Shown piece by piece: positions 12,367 to 23,548 of a stretch of 64,000 nt of DNA. This DNA is from Dryas octopetala (taxonomy: Eukaryota > Streptophyta > Magnoliopsida > Rosales > Rosaceae), in the NCBI GenBank assembly GCA_963921425.1, contig OY992835.1:620001-684000 (forward strand), written 5' to 3'. Each line of letters begins with the position of its first letter. Positions within the stretch are counted from its first letter, which is position 1. The translations under genes were made by a program, and so were the position numbers. The notes below the pieces were generated by a model that saw nothing but the letters and a program-made list of their open reading frames with translations, ran no database searches and had not been told where the DNA came from.

Positions 12367-12463
12367 TCTAGGTGGAGCATTGGGCTCATCCACTAGTGCA
12401 GGTGGGTGTGAGCTAAAAAACGTTTTGTGTTGGGCTATTGTATCCTGGAGGGGACAACTCAAA
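12367..12463 (+). repeat. Left flank of the Tekay insertion: copia LTR end or leader fragment
   Basis: Short stretch between solo LTR 1 and the Tekay element, ending GGGGACAACTCAAA. Joined in the mind to 22833 onward it leads into a copia gag start, so it is probably the LTR end or leader of that copia element. The assignment is by context only. Confidence 0.4.
12459..12463. repeat. Target-site duplication TCAAA, left copy
   Basis: TCAAA immediately left of the Tekay LTR; identical to 22833-22837 on the right. A 5-bp duplication is standard for Ty3/gypsy integration. Confidence 0.9.
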
Positions 12464-15306
12464 TGACAAGACTGCCCTCGGATTTCACCCTGAATATCGG
12501 AGAGGTCTTGTGGGAATCCAAAATCAAGAAAAATTCTACCGAAAATTCGGCAGAATCTCACTTGAAAATGGACTAACCCAAAATTTATTAACCTGTAAAA
12601 ACACTTCTAAAAACATCAACCGCCTCTACTACAACCAAAAAGGGTCTCAAACCCTACAAATACAAAATAATCTTAGAATTTAAGTATGATTATCAAAGCC
12701 ACTAGTCCTATTACAACAATTTTTTTTACAGTTAAAGAAAAGGAACTTCCAAATTGGAAGCGATGCCTACAAAATCCGAGTAGAGGAAATGGACGCTATG
12801 CCTTGACGTGATTGGCTCGACCTCGACCACTGCTATTGCCTGAGGGGGACAATTTAAGACAAAACAAGAAAATTGTGATATAAACTCAATGAGTGATCTG
12901 TTTAATGGAAATGAAATCAAAGGTTAATTATCTTTTTAAAAGAACCCTTTATAACCATGTTTAACTCTAAGAGAAGATAAATTAAAGTACACTTCTTAAC
13001 AGTCAACCATCTAAAATACAAGAGTCATAAAAATGATAAAATCGAAAATCTTTATAAACTTGAAAGGTCTTTCTCACTTAAATATCATACTTTAGTTACT
13101 TTTGGAAATAACGATTAAATTCCACCATGCTTATACCCTGAAAAACCTGACCATACACCTGTACGAAATTCTTGCATCGCACAGGCAGGCAATATCATGG
13201 CCATACACACGCGCGGAGTAAAATCCATACACGTGCAGTCAATCCTGGTCATACGAGCACGCATAGCGGCCCCCAAAGGACTAAGCATCCGACACACGGC
13301 CCAAAACCTAAATGTGTGCCGTGATGGGTCCCAAACACTTGTCAAATCCAATAACCTGATGGGTACTGAAGCGGTGGTTTTGAAAGCCGATAACAACGTA
13401 ACAAATCACATTCCTTTACCCTTAAAATTTCAGCTCTCAAACATTTTACAAAGTTTTTTTCTTAAAAAGTAATTAGTCGATATAATTCAAATCCCATCTT
13501 TCTCGCAATAGGCCAAAAATAAAATAATCATGAACTTCAGAAAGAGAAACTATAATATGTTCCAAGAAACCTCTAACCCAAGAAATCAACATATAAAAAT
13601 CAAGGTTTAAAAAAATTACTCATGAATATAATCGAAAGCCCAATGTTCAAATCCATACGTCAAATCTCCAATTAAAACTCATATCATGAAATAATTGAAA
13701 TAATATAGTTTTCATAAACTTAGTCAAAAAATCAAACATCCAACTCAAAATTCTTATTTCTCTATCAATATCAAGAAATCAAATATGAATTAAATCATAA
13801 ACATTCATAAACATTTTCAAGACAAAAGTCCACTCACAAAGATAGCCCTAGCTTCGATCCTCTGCCGGATCGTCTCGAGCCACGGTTGTCTCGCCTATAA
13901 CATAAACAATAAAATAAGAAATTAGTCTCAATCCCCAAGACGTTAAGTTTGTGTGTGTGTGTGTGTGTTACACCTAATGTCCCACCCGACTTTCGTTCGT
14001 ACACGATGGTTTACGATCTACACAAGTTGACCAACAACACCTCCACAACCGCCCCTAAAGCCTCATGGCTCAACCTAACCACATTCAATATAACTAATAT
14101 CGATAACCCACTCAACTAATTGTCATAAATACTCTAAAATTATGGAATATCAGTGGGGGATCAAAATCACAAAGGTTGCTGCCCAAGGTGGCTGTTTCAA
14201 GCACAAAATTAACTAAATATACAAAACATTTCTCAATCTTCGCATACATACAAAACTAAGATCAAATTTTTGGTTTCCTAAAGATGAAATTGTCCAAAAC
14301 CACACCAAAATTACCCCAAGCCTCAGCCAAACCTCAACAGACCCAAAATGGGTTCCAACCATATAATTCCAACCTCCTAAAACTTAAAGTCCTCCAATTT
14401 CAGTCTAAGTTTTGGGTTCTAAATGACCAATGGGTATCTTAGGGATATAATTCATCTCAAAAAACAAAGAGAAAATCCTTCAAATTCAAAATCTACAGAG
14501 GAACCCAAAATTGGCCTTTCAATCCTCCAAATCCAAGTTTCTAAATACTCAAAATTGATCAAGATAGATATAGGGAATTAAAGCCCATAAGGAGTGGAGA
14601 AAAACCCACCTAAAAACAAGTTGGACTGAGGCCGAAGGTGGCCTGAATCAACAGAGAGAGAGCGGTGGCTAGTGGTTTTTCTGGCGAATTTTCGACGTGC
14701 ATGCAGGGGGGCTGGGTTGCCTGGAGGAGAGGCTGAGGAAGTGGTCTCAGGTGGCCGGAATGGCTGACGACTGCTAGAGGTGGCAGATGGCTTCCTCTGG
14801 CCTTGTTCGCTCGCGTGTGAGGGCTGGGCTGCAAGCGGGTGACTGAGAGGTGGTGGTCGGCACGGTGGGGTCACGCTGGTGAGGTTGGGTCGGCTGGTGG
14901 TGGTTGGCGGCGAGAGTGGTGGTGTTGGCTGGTGTGCTGGGGTGGGTTGTGGGGAAGAAAAGACAGAGAGAGAGTGCGGGGAGAGAGAGGAGAGAAAAAT
15001 GAAAAGAGAGAGAGATAGAGGGGCTGATTTAATTGAGGTGTTTGGGTTTTTGAAATTACTCAAATGTCCTTTTCTAGAAAAAAACTCTTCACACTTCCTA
15101 CCAAAATTTTCAATTAGAATACCGCTTTCGCCTACACGTTTGGAAACTCGAGTTCTAATTAGCCGACTTGAGCTTAAAGGCCACAAATTTAAATTTTTAA
15201 AACGCCCCTCTAAATACTAGAATTCCCTTCCTAAATTTTAATAGTCCGCCCAAAAAGATTAAATTTTTATTTAAAAAAAAATAAGACTTGGTGTCGGGTC
15301 GTTACA
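12464..15306 (-). repeat. Tekay 3' LTR (left copy)
   Basis: 2,843 bp. Matches the right LTR along its length but lacks the 76 bp present at 20388-20463. It contains a (GT)n run near 13950. Long ORFs inside (for example 14578-15186) are by-products of GC-rich LTR sequence with no domain. Confidence 0.93.
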
Positions 15307-15318
15307 ACCTCCCCTCGT
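15307..15318 (-). promoter_or_regulatory. Polypurine tract of the Tekay element
   Basis: Read on the minus strand the sequence is ACGAGGGGAGGT directly before the TGTAACG LTR start: the plus-strand primer site. Confidence 0.85.
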
Positions 15319-15344
15319 TAAGAAAATTTCATCCTCAAAATTTG

Positions 15345-15800
15345 TACCTGTCATTCGAAAAGATGCGGGTATTGAGCTCTTATTTGTTCATCCGGCTCCC
15401 ACGTTGCCTCTTCCATAGTGTGGTTCCTTCATAAAACTTTAACCAGGGGAATGGTCTTAGTACGAAGTACCTGATCTCTACGATCCAAAATCTCAATGGG
15501 CTGCTCCTCATAAGACAAATCATCTCTCAACTCAACGGGTTAGGTCTCTAAAATATGAGAAGGATCCAGTCTATACTTACAAAACATAGATACATGGAAC
15601 ACATCGTGGATCTGAGAGAGCTCCATAGGTAAAGCAAGTTTATAGGCAACTGGACCAATTAGCTCCGTAATCTCATAAGGTCCAATGAAATGAGGACTTA
15701 ACTTCCTGCGCTTCCCAAAACGCACTACACCCTTCCAGGGTGATAACTTCAAGAAAACACGATCACACACCTCAAACTCAAGATCCTTCTCTGATGTCAT
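15345..15800 (-). pseudogene. Tekay integrase C-terminus with chromodomain
   Basis: A GPY/F-type module (LSPHFIGPYEITELIGPVAY) is followed by FHVSMFCKYRLDPSHILE. Past a stop near 15540 come chromodomain-like residues in the PLVKVLWRNHTMEEATWE region (about 15400-15460). A C-terminal chromodomain fused to integrase defines chromoviruses and is thought to guide insertion by reading histone marks. The stop (TAG in place of a codon after LET) separates the two halves. Confidence 0.8.
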
Positions 15801-15869
15801 CTGTACAAATTCCGGCCCAATAATTTTTTTCTCACCAACTTTGTCCCAACAGATAGATGTCCTACACTG

Positions 15870-16988
15870 TTACCCATACAAGGCCTCATAAAGAGCCATA
15901 CCGATACTCGAGTGATAACTGTTGTTGTAGGCAAACTTCATCAATGGTGGATGAGAATGCCAATTGCCCTTAAACTGTAGTACACAAGACCTCAACATGT
16001 CCTTCAAGGTCTGTATAGTTCTCTCTAATTGTCCATCAGTCTGTGGGTGGAAGGTGGTACTAAAATGTAACTTTGTACCCAAAGCTTGCTGTAAGCTTTC
16101 CCAAAACCGAGAAGTAAACCGTGAGTCTCTATCCAACACAATAGACACGGGGGCACCATGCAATCTCACAATCTCATCCACAAATAATTTCGCCAGTTTG
16201 TGCAAAGGGTGAGTCTCACGAACGGGTAGGAAATGCCCAGACTTCGTGAGTCGATCGACAATCACCCAAATATCATCGTGTCCACTCTGAGTACATGGAA
16301 GTTTGTATAGAAAGTCCATAGTGATGTGTTTCCACTTCCACTCAGGAATCAGAAGTGGTTGTATGAGTCCTGAAGGCTTTTGGCGTTCCGCTTTTACTTG
16401 TTGACAAATCAGACATCTTGCAACAAATTCTACTATTGCTCTTTTCATTCATGGCCACCAATAATGTTCTCTGAGGGTACAATACATTTTGGTGCTACCC
16501 GGATGCATGACATAAGCTGAACTATGAGCCTCCTCCAAGATCTTCCTCTTAAGCGCCTCATCTGCCGGAACACATAACCTCGTACCCATGACCAAGACTC
16601 CGTCATCTCTAACCATATAATCAGCTTTCAACCCACATCCCGCTTCATCCCTTAACTTCATCAACAAGGAATCCTGAAGCTGTGCCTTTCCTACCTTATC
16701 AATCAACACTGGTCTTACTCGAAAGCTTGCTAACAAGGCTCCAAAACGATCTACATCCAAAGTAGCTCCTGAAGTCCCCAACTCAACTAATAAAAGTAGG
16801 CGTATCGTCTTAAGATGTGCCAAAGAGTCTGAAGTCTTCCTGCTAAGAGCATCCGCCACCACATTAGCTTTTCCAGGGTGATACTCAATAGTACAATCAT
16901 AATCCTTAATTAACTCTAGCCACCTTCTCTGTCTCAAGTTTAATTCTTTTTGAGTGAATAAGTACGTACTTGAGGCTCTTATGATCAC
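15870..16988 (-). pseudogene. Tekay integrase, HHCC zinc finger and catalytic core
   Basis: The zinc-binding part ([14 protein letters not shown] and CLICQQVKAE) lies at about 16390-16545. The core shows all three acidic residues: Asp in ITMDFLYKLP, Asp in IVLDRDSRF and Glu in FHPQTDGQLERTIQ. One in-frame TGA (16449-16451) divides the zinc finger from the core. The part right of 16800 also carries the RNase H-integrase linker with the [15 protein letters not shown] motif. The enzyme would be truncated unless readthrough occurred. Confidence 0.88.
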
Positions 16989-17469
16989 TGAAGATTTGAC
17001 AAGTCACTCCATATAAATAATTTCTCCAAATCTTAAGAGCAAACACGACTGCTGCAAGTTCTAAATCGTGGGTCAGATAGTTCAACTTATGCTTTTTGAG
17101 TTGCCTAGAAGCGTAAGCAACCACTTTACCATGCTGCATTAATACACAACCTAGGGCTTGGCGTGAAGCATCGCTATAAATCACAAATCCACTGCTGCCA
17201 TCAGAAAATGTCAAAACAGGAGCAGAAGTCAGTCAGTTCTTAAGCTCTTGGAAACTCCGTTCACACTCATCGGTTCACACATACTTCATCCCCTTCCTGG
17301 TCAACCGTGTAAGAGGTGTTGCTATATATCTTGGAGAACCCTTTTACAAAACGACGATAATAACCCGCCAAACCAAGGAAACTCCTCACCTTGGTTACAC
17401 TAGTAGGTCACTCCCAATTCATAACTGCCTCAATCTTCTGTCGGTCAAAAAAAACACCCTCATCTGAAA
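16906..17469 (-). pseudogene. Tekay RNase H and RT connection
   Basis: RNase H motifs are [28 protein letters not shown] and SDHKSLKYV, supplying the expected Asp, Glu and Asp. The connection toward RT (about 17215-17469) is readable as LTSAPVL and [16 protein letters not shown] residues but is broken by stops and a frame change. The domain removes RNA from the RNA:DNA hybrid during cDNA synthesis. Confidence 0.82.
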
Positions 17470-18054
17470 TCACATACCCAAGAATCCCACTCTATCCAAC
17501 CAAAATTTCCACTTGCTGAACTTAGCATACAACTGATGCTCTCTCAAAGTCTGCAAAATTGTTCTCAAGTGCTCCACATGATCTCTGTCACTTTGAGAAT
17601 ACACCAATATGTTATCGATAAATACAATAACAAATCGATCTAGGTAAGAACGAAAAACCCTATTCATGAGGTCCATGAAGTCTGTTGGGGCATTAGTCAA
17701 CCTAAATGGCATGACCAAGAACTCATAATGTCCATATCGAGTTCGAAAGGTAGTCTTGGGTACGTCGGTCTCTCTAATTCGTAATTGATGATAGCCTGAT
17801 CTCAAATCAATTTTAGAGAATACCTTAGCGCTCTGCAACTGATCAAACAAGTCATCAATACCAGGCAAGGGATATCGATTTCGCACTGTGACCTTATTAA
17901 GTTGTCTGTAATCAATGCACAACCTCATAGTTCCATCATTCTTCTTCAAAAACAACACTGGTGCACCCCAAGGAGAAACACTAGGTCGGATGAACCCTTT
18001 CTCTATCAATTCCTGTAATTGAGTTTTCAACTCCTTCAACTCGGCTGGAGCCAT
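17470..18054 (-). pseudogene. Tekay reverse transcriptase with altered catalytic box
   Basis: Clear RT palm and fingers: [54 protein letters not shown] and [20 protein letters not shown]. The catalytic box reads FIDNILVYS, where the family has FIDD; the second Asp is replaced by Asn. Asp at this position binds the metal ion, so this copy should be inactive even apart from the downstream break at 17470. Confidence 0.88.
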
Positions 18055-18065
18055 TCTATATGGTG

Positions 18066-18659
18066 CTAAGGAAATGGGTGTTGTGCCGAAAGGTCGTCTG
18101 GAAATACATCTGGAAAGTCCTGTACCGCAGGTATGTCCTCAAGTCTCACCTCACTAGCTCGACTATCAATGATGTGGGCTAAGTATCCTGTACAATCCTT
18201 CCGTAACAGATGTCTAGCAGTTAGAATTGAGATCATACAAGATGGAAAGATTCTAGGCTCACCATGAAAAACAATCTTCGGTTGCCCTGGAGGTCTTAAA
18301 GTCACTATCTTCTGAAAACAATCAACAGAGGCATGGTGAGTAGCAAGCCAATCTATACCCAAAATAAGGTCGACGTCAAAAATGTCCAAATGAATCAAAT
18401 CTGCCTCAAGTTCATGGCCGTCAATTAAGATGGGGCAACCTCTAAAAACGTCACAAGCTAAGAGTGAAACCCCGGCTGGTGTAGCTATAACTAACTCAGA
18501 TTCCAACAGAGTCAACACCCTATCGACGGATAAAGCAAGTCTACGTGCAACAAAAGAGTGTGTGGCACCAGGGTCCATCAAGATACATGCAGTTTGTCCA
18601 AAAATAAAAATTGTACCCATAATGACGTCTGGTGAAGCTAAAGCGTCCTGCTGTGTCAT
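18066..18659 (-). pseudogene. Tekay aspartic protease region
   Basis: Open for 197 codons from ATG at 18659. Retropepsin-like active site LMDPGATHSFVARRL, followed by LILGIDWLATHHASVDC, typical of the RVP_2 protease of chromoviruses. It matures the Gag-Pol polyprotein. It ends at a stop just before the RT fragment, where the intact polyprotein would continue. Confidence 0.82.
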
Positions 18660-19786
18660 GGCGAAGACTCTGCCCTGAGCTCTGGGGCGTCTTCGCTGAC
18701 CTCTCTGCTGTCCTCCACCTCTACCAGCATGACTAGATTGTGCGCCACTACTAGACGTGGCACCCCCAGTCTGTAAGGCCCTCTGACCCTTACTCTGGGC
18801 TCCTGAAGTCTGTCCCTATTGGGGGGGCGATCTAAAAGATCCTCCATCACCCGGTCGTAGCATCGGACACTCCCTCATAAAATGGCCCGTCTGTCCACAA
18901 TGATAACACCCAGAGCTGCCTATATGACACATCCCATCATGATATCTGCCTCAAGAACTAGACAGAGGACGACCTGTCCCACGAATTCGACTACCCTGAG
19001 ATCCACTCAATCGTGCTATACTACGAGCTGACTGATGACTAGAACTCTGGCTGTGCCCGCCAGATTCTCGGCTACCCCCTGAGCCATGTCTAACACCTCT
19101 GAAACCACCACTTCCTGAAGAACCTGAACTGAAACTGCCTCTCTTGGATAGTCCTTAACTGGGGCCACCCATAGTAGTACTTTGATAATGACGATGTCTC
19201 GCCTCGCCTCTGCTCCGATCTGATAAAGACCTTTCAACCCTCATAGCAGCTTCTCTCAAAGAGTTAAAAGTAGAATGGTTCGCTGTGGGCTATTCAAAAT
19301 TTGAACAAAACTTGGAGAGCATAAACCCCTGTCTAAGCCTCAGGAACTCAGCCTTCTTCTCATCATAATAAACCCACGATAGTACTTCTCATAAAAGACT
19401 CTCCTGAATCTGTCACAAGTGATCTCGGCTGCCGTGAGTCCCAAACAATCGGAGTCCCACCAGTGATAAGCATCATCCACAAGTAGGAAAGTAGCCAAGA
19501 CCAACTTCCGGTCATCGGGGCATCCCATAACCTCAAAGATCCTCTCAAGTCGTATCATCCACTCATTAGCCACATAGGGATCCAAAGTACCTGAAAAATT
19601 TGAGGCCCCCAGCTTAGGGGCACGCTCAATGCTGTATTCCTCCTCAAGAAAAGCTCTAGTGCGAACAGCAGTAGTCACTGCCTCAGCTAGCCTATCGATA
19701 GACTGTTCGAAACCTTGTGCCGTCTCATCAACACCTTCTGCAACCCTATGGTGGGTCCTCGGTGGTCGGCCACGTCGAGGAGGCAT
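18660..19786 (-). pseudogene. Tekay gag, broken
   Basis: The start MPPRRGRPPR lies at 19786. The capsid-like region contains WMIRLERIFEVMGC and AYHWWDS. A frame change near 19368 leads to EKKAEFLRLRQGFM in another frame. A CCHC zinc knuckle (CYHCGQTGHFMREC) sits at 18867-18908, binding packaged RNA in active elements. Several stops divide the gene (near 18840, 18955 and 19160). Confidence 0.82.
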
Positions 19787-19862
19787 AATACCTTTATGAA
19801 AACCAAACACTTATCAATAATGGGGATGCACATTCAGTGCACAATTAAGGAATCTAAAACCT

Positions 19863-19880
19863 AATACTTTGATACCAAGT
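19863..19880 (-). promoter_or_regulatory. Primer binding site of the Tekay element
   Basis: Minus-strand TTGGTATCAAAGTATTAG directly follows the 5' LTR end with a 2-base gap. It resembles the initiator-Met tRNA primer site (TGGTATCAGAGC) with substitutions. Confidence 0.75.
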
Positions 19881-22832
19881 TGACAAGACCGCCCTCAGAT
19901 TCCATCCTGAATCTCGGAGAGGTCTTGTGGGAATCCAAAATCAAGGAAAATCCGACCAAAAATTCGGCAGAACCTCTCCTGAAAATGGACTAACCCAAAA
20001 TTTATTAACCGGTAAAAACACTACTAAAAACATCAATTACCTCTACCACAAACAACAAGCATCTCAGACCCCACAAATACAAAATAATCTTATAATTTAT
20101 GTATGGTTATCAAAGCCACTACTCCTATTACAACAATTTTTTTTTACAGTTAAAGAAAAGGAAATTCCAAAATGGAAGCGATGCCTACAAGATCTGAGTA
20201 GAGGAAATGAATTCTATGCCTCGACGTGATTGCGCGACCTCCACCACTGCTATTTCCTGGGGGGACAATTTAAGACAAAACAAGAAAATTGTGAGATAAA
20301 CTCAATGTGTGGACAGTTTAATGGAAATGAAATCAAAGGTTAATTATCTTTTCAGAAGCACCCTTTATAACCACGTTTAACTCTAAGACCTCACGTCACT
20401 CTTTGAAATTCCCTAATTTTACAAACCATTTTCAAACTTTTGTAAAACTAATAGAACTGAAGGAGAAGATAAATTAAAGTACACTTCTTAACAGTCAAGT
20501 ACCATCTAAAATACAAGAGTCATAAAATTAATAAAATCGAAAATCTTTATAAACTTGAAAGGTCTTTCTCACTTAAATATCATACTTTAGTAACTTTTAG
20601 AAATAACGATTAAATTCCACCACGCTTATACTCTAAAAAACCTAGCCATACACCTGTGCGAAATTCCTACATCGCACAGGCATGCAATATCCTGGCCATA
20701 CACACACGCGGAGTAAAATCCATACACGTGCAGGTAATCTTGGTCATACGTGCACGCAGAGCGGCCCCCAAAGGGCTAAGCATCCTGTCACACGGACCAA
20801 AGCCTAAATGTGTGCCATGATGGATCCCAAACACCTATCAAATCCAATAACCTGATGGGTACTGAAGTGGTGGTTTTGAAAGCCGATAACAACTTAACAA
20901 ATCACATTCCTTTAACCTTAAAATTTCAGCTCTCAAACATCTTACGCAGTTTTCTTCTTAAAAAGTAATTAGTCAATATAATTCAATTCCCATTTTTCTC
21001 ACAATAGGCCAAAAACAAAATAATCATGAACTTCAGAAAGAGAAACTATAATATGTTCCAAGAAACCTCTAACCCAAGAAATCAACATATAAAAATCAAG
21101 GTTTAAAAAGATTACTCATGAACATAATCGAAAGCCCAATGTTAGTATCCATACGTCAAATCTCCAATTAAAACTCATATCATGAAATAATTGAAATAAT
21201 ATAGTTTTCATAAACTTAGTCAAAAAATCAAACATCCAACTCAAAAATTCTTTTTTCTCTATCAATATCAAGAAATCAAATATCAATTAAATCATAAACA
21301 TTCATAAACATTTTCAAGACAAAAGTCCACTCACAAAGATAGCCCTAGCTTCGATCCTCTGACGGATCTTTTCGAGCCACGATCATCTCGCCTATAACAT
21401 AAACAATAAAATAAGAAATTAGTCTCAATCCCCAAGACGTTAAGTTTATGTGTGTGTGTGTGTGTGTGTTACACCTAATGTCCCACCCGACTTTCGTTCG
21501 TACACGATGATTTACGATCTACACATGTTGACCAACAACACCTCCACAACCGCCCCTAAAGCTTCCTGGATCAATCTAACCACATTCAATATAACTAATA
21601 TCGATAACCCAGTCAACAAATTGTCGTAAATACTCTAAAATTATGGAATATCAGTGGGGGTTCGAAATCACAAATGTTGCTGGCCAAGGTGGCTGTTTCA
21701 AGCCTAAAATTAACTAAATATACAAAACATTTCTCAATCTTCGCATACATAGAAAACTAAGATCAAATTTTTGGTTTCCTAAACATGAAATTGTCCAAAA
21801 CCACACCAAAATTACCCCAAGCGTTAGCCAAACCTCAGCAGACCCGAAATGGGTTCCAACCTTCCAATTCCAACATCCTAAAACTTAAATTCCTCCAATT
21901 TTAGTCTAAGTTTCGGGTTCTAAACGACCAATGGGTATCTTAGGTTTATAATTCATCTCAGAAAACAAAGAGAAAAGCCTTCAAATTCAAAATTTACAGA
22001 GGAACCCGAAATTGGCCCTTCAATCCTCCAAAATCCAAGTTTCTAAATACTCAAAATTGATCAAGATAGATATAGGGAATTAAAGCCCATAAGGAGTGGA
22101 AAAAAACCCACCTGAAAACAAGTCGGACGGAGGCCGGAGGTGGCCATAATCAACAAAGAGAGAGAGATCGGCGGCTGGTGGTTTTTCTAGTGAATTTCTG
22201 ACGTGCAGGGGGGGCTGGGTTGGTTGGAGGAGAGGCCGAGGAAGTGGTTGGCGTTGGGGGAAGCTCGCCAGAGGTCTCAGGTGGTCGGAATGGCCAGCGA
22301 CGGCTGAAGGTGGCAGATGGCTTCCTCTGGCCTTGTTCGCTCGCGTGTGAAGGCTAGGCTGCAATGGAGTGACTTGGAGGTGGTGGTCGGCGCGATGGGG
22401 TCACGCCGATGAGGCTGGGTCGGTGGGTGGTGGTCAGAAGCAAGAGTGATGGTGTTGGCTGGTGTGCAAGGGTGGGTTGCGGGGAAGAGAAGACAGAGAG
22501 AGAGTACGAGGAGAGAGAAGTGAGAAAAATGAAAAGAGAGATAGTGGGGTTGATTTAATTGAGGTATTTAGGTTTTTGAAATTACTCAAATGCCTTTTTC
22601 TAGAAAAAACTCTCCACACTTCCTACCAAAATTTCTAATTAGAACACCATTTTCGCCTACGCGTTTGGAAACTCAAGTTCTAATTAGCCGTCTCGAGCTT
22701 AAAGGCCACAAATTTAAAATTTTTAAATGCCCCTCTAAATACTAGAATTCCATTCCTAAATTTTAATAAAGTCCGCCCAAAAAGATTATATTTTTATTTA
22801 AAAAAAATTAGACTTGGCATCGGGTCGTTACA
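19881..22832 (-). repeat. Tekay 5' LTR (right copy)
   Basis: 2,952 bp, flanked by the PBS on its left and the TCAAA duplication on its right. It includes 76 bp (20388-20463) missing from the other LTR and extra bases near 22245-22275. A (TG)n microsatellite lies near 21450. Confidence 0.93.
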
Positions 22833-22837
22833 TCAAA
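22833..22837. repeat. Target-site duplication TCAAA, right copy
   Basis: Matches 12459-12463 exactly. Confidence 0.9.
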
Positions 22838-22966
22838 TGTTTTATCTGCTACACCGGTTCGTGGTCTTACTAAATCGCGCCTCAGCCGAATTATTAATGT
22901 GCTACTCGAAGACAATCCATTATTTATTTGTAATTTCTTCAAAAATTTTAAGGAGATTCAAATTTC

Positions 22967-23254
22967 ATGGAGTCTACAGTCGAGAAACCGTTGGACAATC
23001 TCAGATATCTCAACAAGCCTTTTCTGTTCAAGGGAGCACACTTCAAGAGATGGAAGGGAAAAATGTTGTTTTATCACAACCTTCTTAAGGTTGCCTATGT
23101 TCTTACGAACAAAAATTCAAGTAAGGTGAATACCGAAAACATGACTAATAATGAACTCCTTGATCATGAAGAGAGAATCCAAAAATTTGAAAAAGATGAG
23201 TATAATTGTCGGTATTATCTCTTGAATTGTCTAAAGGAATTAGTAAGTGAATGA
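22967..23254 (+). pseudogene. Copia gag N-terminus, truncated
   Basis: A 95-codon ORF beginning [18 protein letters not shown]. It includes [17 protein letters not shown] and [15 protein letters not shown], which fit the copia Gag (UBN2-like) pattern in which a WK-x-KM-LFY segment is followed by a [Y/F]-x-[M/L]-N-x-L segment. Family Gag proteins are several hundred residues, so this is a remnant that stops at TGA 23252-23254. Confidence 0.7.
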
Positions 23255-23449
23255 TGCAATTGGTTGTTGTCATTTTGCAAAAAGGAATTATGGGTCTTTT
23301 TTGTCTAAATTGATCAACCTTTTCGCATGTGCAAATAATTCCACACATAATTTGACAACCAATTTAGTCAATAAAGTGCTGAACCTAGTTGAAAATAAAT
23401 TGGTCTAATAAATTGGCTAACTCAAAAGGCACCCTGTTTCATACAAAAA

Positions 23450-23540
23450 ACATTATCTCCATCTAGCTTCACATGTTGCCATCAAAAACCAATATCTCCA
23501 TCTAGCTTCGCGTGTTGCTTACAAAAACCAATATCTCCAT
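23450..23540. repeat. 39-bp tandem repeat, about 2.3 copies
   Basis: TATCTCCAT recurs at 23454, 23493 and 23532, with CTAGCTTC(A/G)C(A/G)TGTTGC in the first two units. Confidence 0.7.
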
Positions 23541-23548
23541 TGTCCAAC

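Larger units (their letters stand above)
12464..22832 (-). mobile_element. Complete Tekay-like chromovirus (Ty3/gypsy), 10,369 bp
   Basis: Two long LTRs in direct orientation (12464-15306 and 19881-22832) bound an internal region with PBS, gag, protease, RT, RNase H, integrase with chromodomain and polypurine tract, in that order on the minus strand. The perfect TCAAA target duplication shows a single insertion event. LTR ends read TGTAACGACCCGA...GGTCTTGTCA on the coding strand. All genes carry stops or frameshifts, so the copy is not autonomous. The LTRs are similar (for example 2 differences in the 60 bases beginning 13501 and 21000) but differ by a 76-bp indel. Confidence 0.95.
22838..23548 (+). 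mobile_element. 5' fragment of a Ty1/copia element
   Basis: Leader-like sequence followed by a gag start at 22967, then decayed sequence. This is the right flank of the Tekay insertion, so the chromovirus landed in the copia leader. The rest of the copia element is not found in the window. Right edge is where solo LTR 2 begins. Confidence 0.55.

Noticed and set aside
14578-15186. 202-codon minus-strand ORF
   Set aside because: Lies wholly inside the Tekay LTR in GC-rich, CT-rich sequence. The matching place in the other LTR (22080-22619) has a broken frame, so it is not conserved as coding.
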